From Triticum aestivum (lineage: Eukaryota > Streptophyta > Magnoliopsida > Poales > Poaceae), in NCBI RefSeq assembly GCF_018294505.1, contig NC_057807.1, positions 270,053,369-270,117,368 on the forward strand: a DNA stretch of 64,000 nt. Direction: 5' to 3'. Shown here in pieces: positions 54,501 through 64,000 of the stretch. The notes below the pieces were generated by a model. It ran no database searches, had not been told where the DNA came from, and saw only the letters and a program-made list of their open reading frames with translations. A program made the translations under genes and the position numbers. Each line of letters opens with the position of its first letter. Position 1 is the stretch's first letter.

Positions 54501-55403
54501 CGGTTGAACATCCAGATTTTGTTTCCTTGGCCTCGCTAAGGTGAAATCTGAGAAGGTGTTATCTTCATTTGCATCTGCATCGTCCATCACCATTCATCAT
54601 GGTAGCATGTTGTGTTGCCAGGATCCTTGTCACAAATATTGGCAGAACCTTGATGATTATGGGAATGCTCAATTCTTGAGAGCACGCACAAGCGCTAGGT
54701 GTTATCATCGGCACTAACTGGGATTGCTCTCAGTTTCCTCGGTTATGCTATAACTTTTCAAACAGTGGACTCACTCTCTACTCTTGAGCTTCTCTCCAGT
54801 TACTAAAATCATCCCTTGTGTTGTTCTCAACAAGGTAATCCACATCATCCATTCTAATCCGGGTATGTCATTCTACTGAACCCATCCAAATGATCGCTCG
54901 AGAATTGCCTTAGACTGGTATAAAGAGTTTCAATGATCTCTGAATCAAAGGTAATTCTTTTTGCCACCTAAGGGGATATATCTACGAGTCACCATCCCTA
55001 AGGTGTCTCGTTGTGGTATCATGACAACTCAACTCCTCGCTACGTTGACAACTGTTCACCACCCTCTTAAGTGTGGAATTGTTGTTTACCTAGTGAACCC
55101 TCGTCATCTGTCTCACTCCATTTCTTTAGATGTGTGTTTTGTGTCTCAGCTCGAGTGGTGTTGCTATGTCTCATCCCATGAGTTGATCCAGAGTTGTTCG
55201 ATCTTCGAGAAGATCGATCCTTTTAGAGTCTCCTTCTCCTCTCGTTGTCATGTTGGCTGGAGTTCTCAGAGCAAGACGACAAGACAAAGATGGTGATTGA
55301 ATCAACGTTCATTTGAAGTGCAACCTGGATCATGAAGATTGTGTTAGTTTGCGTTCCCCCTTCATCTTACCCTACGCTTGAATCTCGGGACGAGATTCTT
55401 GTT
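51546..55403 (+). pseudogene. Degenerate gag-pol region of element E
   Basis: No frame exceeds about 110 codons. Recognisable fossils in order: reverse transcriptase near 53340-53540 (FDLSMGYRQINLEP for the usual DLRSGYHQI, then PLGLTNAMSLLT for FGLTNAP) and the palm continuation (about 53541-53600). RNase H-type TKPLTDLFKEKKFLHKS follows at 53866-53916. The last segment reads SRDEIL before the purine tract, as in chromoviruses. Gag and protease are not identifiable in 51.5-53.2 kb. Many stops are TGA or TAG where CGA, CAG or TGG would be expected, consistent with decay of methylated C. Confidence 0.7.
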
Positions 55404-55417
55404 TAGTGGGGGCGAGT
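55404..55417 (+). other. Polypurine tract of element E
   Basis: TAGTGGGGGCGAGT immediately before TGTCACATCC. Confidence 0.8.
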
Positions 55418-58400
55418 TGTCACATCCCTAGCTTCTGGTTTGCTCTGAGCTAGCTAGTCATGTGTTGCATCATGTTTAAATTTCAGTTAAACCTGAAATG
55501 GGGATTGTTTAAACCCTGGCACCAAATGAAATCAACTAGGTTCAAAAAAATCATTTTCAATGAACCCAAAATGCCTTTGGAAAAGTTCATCATTTTTGAA
55601 TTGGTCTAGAACCCCTGCCAAAAATGGTGCACATTTTTCTAGGCCAATTTGGATTTTTGAATTAAATCATAAAGTATTTGAATTTGGGCATTTAAATGTT
55701 ATAAATATTTTATTTGCCCAAATAATTCTGATAATGGTTGAGGGCTGTTGAAAACCATTTCAACATTTCCCACAATTTATTTCAGGATTTTTAGATAAGG
55801 TTTAGTATTTTTACTAAATCCAGAAACAAAGATAGAAAATAGAAAACAGAAAATAAAAGAAAGAGAGAGAGAGAGAGTTAGTACCTGGCGCTTACCTAAA
55901 GCCCACAGGCCCAGCACTGTGCAGCCTAGGAGCTGGCCCAGCCCACCTCCTCATGTCGTCTTCCTCCCCTCGCCCCGAAGCAGCTCGGTGGCGAGCACAG
56001 ACGCCGTGCGGCCACCTCCTGCTTGCCGCTTTGCCTTGGGCCTCCCTGGCGCTGCCACGCACTCCCCTCGACCCTCTGCACTTCTCCCCTCCTCGTAGCT
56101 CTCGCCCCTCCCCTCTCTGCTCTCTTCCCGAGCGACCCGTCGCCGCCGTCCACTGCCGCCGTGTCCACCGAGCTCCCCTCACCCTGCCGCTGAGCTCAGG
56201 AGCTCCGCCTCGACCCACTCTCCCTCTCCACGGATCCAGGCCCCGTTGGAAGCCCTACAGCGTCGTCCCCAACCTCGTCTTCAACCTCTGACCGCTGGCG
56301 GACTCGTCGGGGATTCACGAGCTCCAGCCTCTCCCCGGCCTCGCCGTCGCCTCTGCTGGATCCGCCGTGAGCCCCTGCTCCTGCTCCCCCTCTCCGTTTT
56401 TCCCCTCGTGTGCCGTAGCCATCGCCTCGCCTGCAACCAAACGCGCCGCCGCCCACGCTCGCCACCGGTGATGCTCCGGTGACCATTTGGTCCCGGGCAT
56501 GCGCCCAACGCACTCCCCGCATCGCGTAGAGCCTCCGTGGCACCTCGCTGCGCTCGTTTGCGCACCGCAGCCCCATCCCCACTTGCACCCGAGCTTCGGC
56601 CGCTGCCGAGCTCGTCGCCGGCACCACTCCGGCCACTCCCCGGCCGCGCCACCACCACAGTTGGATGCGGACGAGCGTCCGCATCCCGTAGCTGTGCTTC
56701 ACGCGCCAAACGGTGGCCTGTGGGCAAATCCCGTAGCACGCCGCCGCGTCTGGCCTCGCCGATGTCGAGTCGCCGGCGAGTTTGACCCCACTGACCCTAT
56801 TTGAGCATGGGTGGGGCCCAGTTTGACCCCCTCGGGTCATTGACAAGTGGGTCCTAGCTCTGCTAATTAATCTAGGGTTAGTACTAATTTAATTAGTTAG
56901 ACTAATGACACTGACACGCGGGACCCACTGGTCAGGTTTGACCTGGGCCGCCCGTTGCCTGCTGACGTCACTATGAGGTCATGTTGACGCAATTAACAAT
57001 TTTCTGGATTTAAAATAAATCCAGGAAATTCCAGAAAATAGTATAAACTTCTAAATTTCATATAAAATCAACCGTAACTCAGAATGAAATAATTTATATA
57101 TGAAAAATGATCAGAAAAATCCAATCTATCCATCTGTACCTTTTTCATGCATGTTAGAACAACTTATGACTACTGTTTAGGACAATTCAATTAAATGGCA
57201 TGTAATAAATCACATGTGGAGTTCGAATTTGAATCTTTGATTCAAACCAACTTCATTTAATCTGGTTTTAGTTGCATCAGCTCAAATCATAAGCATATTG
57301 CCATGTCATGAGCATGCATCATATTGTGCATTGCATTGATTGTGTTTCCTTCTGTGTTGCCGGTATTTGTCCCCTCTCGCTAGACGTGGTTTCGACGATG
57401 AGATCGATGACACCGATGAAGAGCTATATTATCTTCAGAAGTGCCAGGCAAGCAAAACCCCCTTGTTTATTCCGATACAATCCCACTCTCTCGCTCCTGC
57501 TCTCTTTTACTGCATTAGAACAACAATGTTTCAACTGTTACATGCTGCGGTAGCTGAACCCCTTTCCTATGCATGACCTGTCATTGCCACAGTAAATAGA
57601 TGAAACCCACTAGCATGAGTAGGAGTTGTTTGAGCCCTGATGTGCCTACTCATTCATGCTTGTTTGTCATGCCTGCTACTGCTTAGAGTTGAGTCAGGTC
57701 TGATTCATCGGGGATGAGTTAGAGGTGTGTGAACATGTCCTACTGTTGAGAGCTAAGTGTGTGAACATGATTTGGTAAAGGTAGCGGTGAGAGGCCATGT
57801 AGGAGTACATGGTGGGTTGTCTCATTGCAGCCATCCTCAGGAACTGAGTTCTGTGTTTGTGATCCATGATCAGTTACTACCACACATTGGGCTCCGGGCG
57901 CTCCAAGCTCTCTCGACTTATTAATCAACTCGATCTCTGTCCAGGAGTTGCAACTAGTTTCTGGTGTTTGTAGGTAGTGTTAGTAGTCTACCAAGTGGCA
58001 CCCGGTACAGGTGGGCTTGGGACAGACTAGGCACAGTGGCACAGTGTACCAAGTGGCACCCAGATGGTGGGCTTGGGAACCCTGCTCACATTGTTTGGGG
58101 CCGTGAGCGACACCCCGGCCGGATCTCCTTGCGGATGGAACCCGAATAGGCGATAAACCTGGACGAGAGACTTGTGTGGTTAGTAAGGTCGTGGCCGACA
58201 CCCTCGCTGGGCTTCCGCTTGAAGGTTGCCGAGTACATGTCGTGTAAACGGCGGTAAGTGGTGAGAGCGTGTGTGAAGAAGTACACCCCTGCAGGGTTAA
58301 TATGATCTATTCGAATAGCCATGTCCGCGGTAAAGGACTTCTGGGTTGCCTGTACAGTTCATAGACAAGTGAAATTGGATACTCTAAAATGCGCAAGATA

Positions 58401-59511
58401 AGCGTGAGTGCTACGGATGGCGTTCCCGTAGGGAGACGGGAGCGGATCCATAGTGGTGTATTGTTATGGTGAATATGTGGACTCGTGTGCGCCACCTCAA
58501 AAGAGTTACTTGCAGTCGTAGTTCAGGATAGCCACCGAGTCAAAGTTGGCTTGCTGCAGTTAAACCCCACCATACCCTTGTTGATAATGATGCATATGTA
58601 GTTAGATCTGATGTAAGTCTTGCTGGGTACATTTGTACTCACGTTGCTTAATTTATTTTTTTGCAGAGAGACTTCAGTCTCGCTAGTAGTACCGCGTGGA
58701 CTTCGACGTTTAGCTTGTTACCTCAGCTACGATCTTGTGCCCTCGGCAGGATCTGGTAGATAGTCAGGCTTCTCAGCCTTTTTCATTTGTAGATGTCTGT
58801 ACTCAGACATGTTAAGCTTCCGCTTGTGCTTTGACTTGTATGCTCTGAGTGTTGGGTCATGAGACCCATGTTTGTAATATCTCGCTCCTCGGAGCCTATT
58901 GAATAAATACTTGAGTTGTAGAGTCATGTTGTGATGCCATGTTGTATTTGCACATATCGAGCATATTGTGTGTATGTTATTGAAATGCTTGGTATGTGTG
59001 GGATCTGACTATCTAGTTGTTTATCCTTAGTAGCCTCTCTTACCGGGAAATGTCTCCTAGTGTTTCCACTGAGCCATGGTAGCTTGCTACTGCTCCGGAA
59101 CACTTAGGCTGGCCGGCATGTGTCCTTCTTCGTTCCTGTGTCTGTCCCTTCGAGGAAATGTCACGCGATGAATACCGGAGTCCTGTTAGCCCGCTACATC
59201 CCGGTTCACCGGAGTCCTGCTAGCCTAGTGCTACAGCCTGGATTCACTCGCTGATGACCGACACGTTCGATGATGGGTCATGGATGCCTGTCCCTGTAAG
59301 TTTGTGCCACTTTGGGTTTATGACTAGCCATGTCAGCCCGGGCTCCTTATCATATGGATGCTAGCGACACTATCATATACGCGTGCCAAAAGGCGCAAAC
59401 GGTCCCAGGCAAAGGTAAGGCGACACCCGTGGGGATACCGTGCGTGAGGCCGCAAAGTGATATGAGGTGTTACATGCTAGATCGATGTGGCATTGAGTCG
59501 GGGTCCTGACA
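55418..59511 (+). repeat. 3' LTR of element E (4094 bp)
   Basis: Near-identical to 47433-51529, with a shorter AG microsatellite and scattered substitutions. The minus-strand frame that is continuous in the 5' LTR is split here into 108 and 216 codons. Confidence 0.93.
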
Positions 59512-59720
59512 CACCGAGATGCAGAATCGCAAGCGGTTACTGCAACTCGGTGTGACCAAAAAGTTCTAATCGGTTACACCGAGATTGAAAACCTAGATCA
59601 ACTCAGTGAACTCGGTATGACCGAAAAGGATGAATCGGTCAGACCGAAATGCACAGAGAGGTTTTGGAATTTTAAGTCTATGACGAATCGGTGACTCCGA
59701 GTGCTCCTCACCCAGAGGGT
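59512..59720 (-). repeat. CGGT..ACCG palindrome region of element G, right half
   Basis: It continues from 47432 across element E: CACCGAGATGCAG, ATCGGTTACACCGAGA, CTCGGTATGACCGAAA, ATCGGTCAGACCGAAA and ATCGGTGACTCCGAG. No coding content. Confidence 0.65.
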
Positions 59721-60513
59721 TCAAATTTGACTTGTTCAAACTTTGTGATGTCGCATGAATAGAGTTTGAGACGAGAAAATCATAGATAGCTAGAGGAAGT
59801 TCTTAGGCATTCTTGTCCATCCATTTGGCAAAAGAAGAAGAGCCAAACAATCAAAGCAACAAATGGATGTCCTCGAATGAGAAAAATATGCATTCAACAT
59901 GCACACACAATAAAATGGCAAGTGAAATATGTGGCAAAGCATGCACAAGCACTCTAGCATCTATCAAGCAATTGGCGATGACTTGGTCATCTATATATGA
60001 GTATATTAACTTAGGAGTCAAATGAGAACATTTGATCATAAGTCATACTCATCGTTTAAGCACAAGTGGGGTTACCACCTTTACATAAAGCATTGTTGTG
60101 TTCACACCATTAGAGTTGCTTTAGCCCAATTCTTAGAGTAAAGCTCCCCTGATGTGATATCCCCCCTAAGAGGGATGAACTAATGTTAGGTTTTGTCGAT
60201 GCTAACTTCATGTAGATGTTGAAGATGTGGACGCTCATAGTTGATGTAGATCATTTGGAGCAATCCATTGGAGTGAGTTGCACTTTCAACATGGGTTAGT
60301 CCCACAAGGAACAAACAAGGATATCCATAGACATAGAGTGAAGCACACACATGATGATGTCCATGAGAGCATTAGATTACCTTGTCCCTTGTCTTACCAA
60401 CAAGAGGGTTTGTGACTCCTTGGACTAGTGCAAGACGTGGAAGTTTTTTGCACTTGTCCTTGCCAAAATGAATATGAGTGAAGTATGTTGGCGGAGTCAC
60501 CCTCAGGAACTCT
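59721..60513. other. No gene seen; retroelement non-coding sequence
   Basis: AT-rich, with a GATATCCCCCCTAAGAGGGA interrupted palindrome at about 60157. It lies between the palindrome region of G and the gag of F. The F/G boundary falls somewhere here, and I could not place it. Confidence 0.4.
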
Positions 60514-62667
60514 CTAGTTCTTCTTCTTCGGGATCCACATCATCTTGACGGGAATCCTTGGAGTTATAGATGTACTTGATGAAGTACAACTTGATGTAGT
60601 CTTGGGAACCCACTTGACCAAGGCCTTTGGAGCATCTTCAAATGCATCAATCTCCTCTTGAAGCTTGTCCTTGCCTTTTATCTTGTGGTCTTGTGGTGGA
60701 AGATCATCTTGAGCTTGTGTTCCCTTGAAGGAAGTAGGATCATACTTCTCTTGTTGAGGAACAAACTTCATCTTGTGGTATTGATCTTCTTCCCACTCAA
60801 CTCCATTGGCATTGAACTTTCGTTCAAAACCAGCACCTTGATTCTTCTGGTGCCTTCCTTGCTTGCGTACAATTTCCTCGAATTGTTTACTTCTGGCAAG
60901 GCTCTTGTAAGCACCTTTCTCTATAATTCCCTTCAATAGCTATTTTCTTGCTCAAGTGTAACTTGGCTAAGAGAACCATTAGTGGAATCAAGAGAGCTAC
61001 TAGAAGCAACAATATTGGATTTAGCATGATTATTGTTACTACTAGAAGAAGAATCTTTCTTACTCTTGTTGCTAGATTTTACTTGTGGCATATAAGTAGA
61101 CAAGAGTAAACGCTTGGAAATGTAAAGAACTTCTCTTCTGAAGATCATCATTGGTGGCTTTTAAGAACCCATGTTCTTGCTCAAGGTTGAGCTTCTCGAA
61201 GCGTAGCTTCTCATGAGTTTTTAAAAGTTCTCGATGATCTTCTAAAGTAGTTTCATGAGCTAACTTAAGAGTGTTTGGTTCTTTAGTTAGACGCTCAATC
61301 TCCTTCTTATCATTGTCATTCGTTTCATCTTGATTAGCATGTTTAATAGCATTTTCGTCATAGTATTCATCACTAGAGTTGTTAAGAAGTAAATCATCAT
61401 CACCTAGCAAATCATCTTCATCACTATTGAAATCAACATACTCGGGGTGTGATACCTTGGGGCCTTTAGCCATGAAGCATCTTCCAATTCCTTCATTTGG
61501 TGACTCAAATATGTCATAGGAGTTGGTTGACACAAGTGTTAGACCGGCAGCACCTTCATCTTGAGTATATTCGGAGTCGGAGTGATAACTTCTCTCGGAG
61601 TGGTGGTCTAAGTCGGATACCCATTTGCCGACATGAGCTTGATGTCTTTGTTTTGTGTAGCTCCTTGATGACTTGTCCTTTCTTTCCGAATCCTTGCTTC
61701 TGCGAGAGGTTCTTCGTTCATAGCGATCATCTCTACTCCTTCTCTCCCTTGGAGGTGATTCTTCCCTTTTGCTTCTCCTTTTAGGTGAGTCTTATATTCT
61801 TTTGTATGGAGCCGTACACTCGTTGGGGTAGTGTTCGGGTCTTCCACAATTGTAAGAATTTCGCTCACGACTAGAAGATCTTTTGTCATCGTAGAACCTT
61901 GACTTGGAACTCCTTTCCTTGCTTCTACTCTTGTAGAATTTGTTGAAGTTCTTCACCATTAAGCTCAATTCTTTATTGAACGCTTGTTTCCCACTTGATG
62001 ATGTAGGAGCATCACATGAGGCTTTGTAAGCACCACTAGACTTGTTATCCTTGAGTGACATCTCATGAGCAACAATTCTTCCAATGACTTCGGTTGTGAT
62101 CTTTGTAGTTTGGCATCATTTGGATCAAAGTGCACACGGTATCATATTTTCCATCCAAAGCTCTTAGGATCTTCTTGATGATGGATTTGTCGGTCATCTC
62201 TGCACTTCCTAAGCCGGCAATCTCATTTGTGATGAGAGCAAGCCTAGAGTACATTTCAGCGACACCTTCACCATCCTTCATTTTGATTTGTCAAGTTGAC
62301 TTTGAAGCACATCCAACTTGGATTCCTTGACGGAGTCGGTACCTTCGTGCATATCAATCAAAGTATCCCAAATTTCCTTTGCATTCTCAAGACGGCTGAT
62401 TTTATTGAATTCTTCGGGGCACAATCCGTTGAAAAGGATATCCCAAGCTTGAGCATTGTATTGCAACATCTTCAATTCTTCCGCGGTAGCTTCACGATTT
62501 GGTTCTCTCCCATCAAAGAATTCACCTTGCAAACCAATACACACAATAGCCCAAACGGCGGGGTTATGTCCAAGAATATGCATTTTCATCTTATGTTGCC
62601 AACTAGAAAAATTAGTACCATCAAAGTAAGGATCTCTACGGTGGTAATTTCCCTTGCTAGACACCAT
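60514..62667 (-). pseudogene. Copia-type gag gene of element F, broken
   Basis: Read leftward from the ATG at 62667 (MVSSKGNYHRRDPYFDGTNF). Copia Gag (UBN2/DUF4219-type) core: SSWQHKMKMHILGHNPAVWA, LDVLQSQLDKSK, EMYSRLALITNEIAGLGS, KILRALDGKYDTVCTLIQMM. Lys/Arg/Ser-rich segment, then a zinc knuckle (YNCGRPEHYPNECT, first Cys replaced by Ser). Acidic helical segment 61533-61072 (HPEYVDFNSDEDDLLGDDD). C-terminal part 60936-60514 (EWEEDQYHKMKFVPQQEKYD ... KALVKWVPKTTSS, PVKMMWIPKKKN). A frameshift at 62280, another near 62065 and a stop at about 61790 break it. No protease, integrase or reverse transcriptase follows, so this is a gag-only, non-autonomous element. Confidence 0.8.
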
Positions 62668-62737
62668 ACTCTCCTAGGTTGTGAAACCAAGGCTATGATC
62701 ACCAAAGCTATGGAAATCAAGGCAAATGGAGACCAAA

Positions 62738-62749
62738 GCTCTTATACCA
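62738..62749 (-). other. Primer-binding site of element F
   Basis: On the minus strand TGGTATAAGAGC, two bases inside the LTR end. It differs from the initiator-Met tRNA complement TGGTATCAGAGC at one base. Confidence 0.85.
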
Positions 62750-62751
62750 CT

Positions 62752-64000
62752 TGTAGGATCGAAAGTATGTCTAGAGGGGGGTGATTAGACTATTTGACCA
62801 AATAAAAACCTAGCTTTTCCCAATTTTAATTCTTGGTAGATTTTAGCAACTTAGCACTAGTCAAGCAATCAACCTACACATTCAATTCTAAGAGTATAGC
62901 AGTGGAATGTAAATCATTGCATATGAAGGTAAAGGGGAGAAGTTTGGAGGGAGCAAACGCAATGTTGACACGGAGATTTTTGGCATGGTTCTGATAGGTG
63001 GTGCTATCGTACATCCATGTTGATGGAGACTTCAACCCACGAAGGTAACGGCTGCGCGAGTCCACGGAGGGCTCCACCCACGAAGGGTCCACGAAGAAGC
63101 AACCTTGTCTATACCACCATGGCCATCGCCCATGAAGGACTTGCCTCACTTGGGTAGATCTTCATGAAGTAGGCGATCTCCTTGCCCTTACAAACTCCTT
63201 GGTTCAACTCCACAATCTTGACGGAGGCTCCCAAGTGACACCTAACCAATCTATGAGACACCACTCTCCAAAAGGTAATATATGGTGTGTTGATGATGAA
63301 CTCCTTGCTCTTGTGCTTCAAATGATAGTCTCCCCAACACTCAACTCTCTCTCACAGATTTGGCTATGGTGGAAAGATGATTTGAGTGGAAAGCAACTTG
63401 GGTAAGGCTAGAGATCAAGATTCTTGTGGTTGGAATGGAATGTCTTGGTCTGAACACATGAGTAGGTGGTTCTCTCTCAGAAAATGAGTAGTGGAAGTGT
63501 AGGCACGTTCTGATAGCTTTCTCCATGAATGGAGAATGGGTGGAGGGGTATATATAGCCTCCACATAAAATCTAATCGTTACACACAGATTCCCAAACTC
63601 GGTGAGACCGAATGGTGAAACTCGGTAAAACCGATTCAGTTCAAAATGTGAACGTTAGGCTTTTCGGTGGGACCGATATGATCAACTCGGTGGGACCGAT
63701 GCTCTAGGGTTAGGGCATAACGTAATCTCGGTGAGACCGATCACATGAACTCGGTGGGACCGATTTCAGTAATAGGCACACTGGGAGTTGGTCAGGCAAA
63801 CTGGGTGGGACCGATTCGCTCACTTCGGTGGGACTGAAACATTATGAAAAGGAAACAGGGAGTTTGCATTGTGAACTCAGTAGGACCGATCGCTCATTTC
63901 GGGGAGACCGAAACGTTACAAAGGGAAACAGAGAGTTTGCAATCCCATCTCGGTGAGACCGAGATCCCTATCGGTGAAACCGAACTGATTAGGGTTTATG
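62752..64000 (-). repeat. LTR of element F (partial; runs past the window end)
   Basis: In plus orientation it begins TGTAGGATCGAAAGTATGTC, so on the minus strand the LTR ends CGATCCTACA next to the primer site. A TATA-like GGGGTATATATAGCC is at about 63546-63560. The last 400 bp carry about 12 CGGT..ACCG palindromes. The outer end and target duplication are outside the window. Confidence 0.85.
63596..63990. repeat. Array of about 12 interrupted palindromes CGGTNNNACCG
   Basis: Examples: CTCGGTGAGACCGAA, TTCGGTGGGACCGAT, CTCGGTGGGACCGAT, CTCGGTGAGACCGAG, ATCGGTGAAACCGAA. Spacing is irregular, about 20-40 bp, often with an AACTCGGT start. The core is CGGT, three variable bases, ACCG; a few copies carry one change. 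Confidence 0.9.

Larger units (their letters stand above)
47433..59511 (+). mobile_element. Element E: gypsy-like retrotransposon with 4.1-kb LTRs
   Basis: LTRs at 47433-51529 and 55418-59511 start TGTCACATCCCTAG and end GGGGTCCTGACA. A perfect CACCG duplication flanks the element (47428-47432, 59512-59516). A tRNA-iMet primer site follows the 5' LTR and a purine tract precedes the 3' LTR. The internal region is only 3.9 kb and heavily degraded, with fossil reverse transcriptase and RNase H phrases. The LTRs are far better preserved (roughly 2% different by eye), so the element was probably already defective when it moved. Gypsy (chromovirus-like) assignment rests on the polymerase fossils and the end of the internal region. 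Confidence 0.93.

Noticed and set aside
47433..59511. Two 4.1-kb direct copies as a segmental duplication
   Set aside because: Perfect CACCG duplication, TG..CA ends, a Met-tRNA primer site and a purine tract show they are LTRs of one element.

Overview
This window reads as intergenic DNA of a large-genome grass, most likely a Triticeae species (wheat, Aegilops, barley or rye). It is almost entirely transposable elements. The pointers are Ty3/gypsy elements whose short LTRs end in GACACCGACA, a very long CACTA transposon, Stowaway MITEs with CTCCCTCCGT ends, a solo LTR of a grass type, and arrays of interrupted CGGT..ACCG palindromes. I recognise no host gene, tRNA or rRNA. Species and family names cannot be fixed without a repeat library, so I use letters A-G.

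Layout, reconstructed from target-site duplications (TSDs) read directly. An old minus-strand retroelement (G) with a Transposase_32-like ORF forms the background at 45307-47432 and from 59512 on. It was broken by element E (47433-59511, TSD CACCG), a gypsy-like element with two 4.1-kb LTRs. It was also broken by element D, of which one end survives at 44795-45306. Element C (window start to 44794) sits in D. C contains a solo LTR (41732-43249, TSD ATGCC) and gypsy element B (898-37939, TSD GGCGC). B is split by a CACTA transposon (1959-30207, TSD TTA). The CACTA in turn contains gypsy element A (2824-8512, TSD AACAG), a close relative of B, plus several MITEs, one nested in another. A copia-type, gag-only element (F) on the minus strand fills about 60 kb to the window end.

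A and B keep gag and an aspartic protease on the plus strand, lack any visible reverse transcriptase or integrase, and carry a separate antisense ORF. That ORF resembles the 'putative gypsy type transposon' domain (PF04195) found in grass Tat-type elements, and in A and B it has its own antisense TATA box. C has the same antisense gene in degenerate form. The CACTA has no visible transposase. Its body holds two multi-exon, repeatedly duplicated gene-like regions facing outward (minus strand about 13.7-19.7 kb, plus strand about 22.9-28.7 kb), a compact ORF with a TATA box at 11.9 kb, minisatellites, and GGGCC-rich subterminal repeats. None of the elements appears autonomous, so their spread presumably depended on enzymes supplied in trans.
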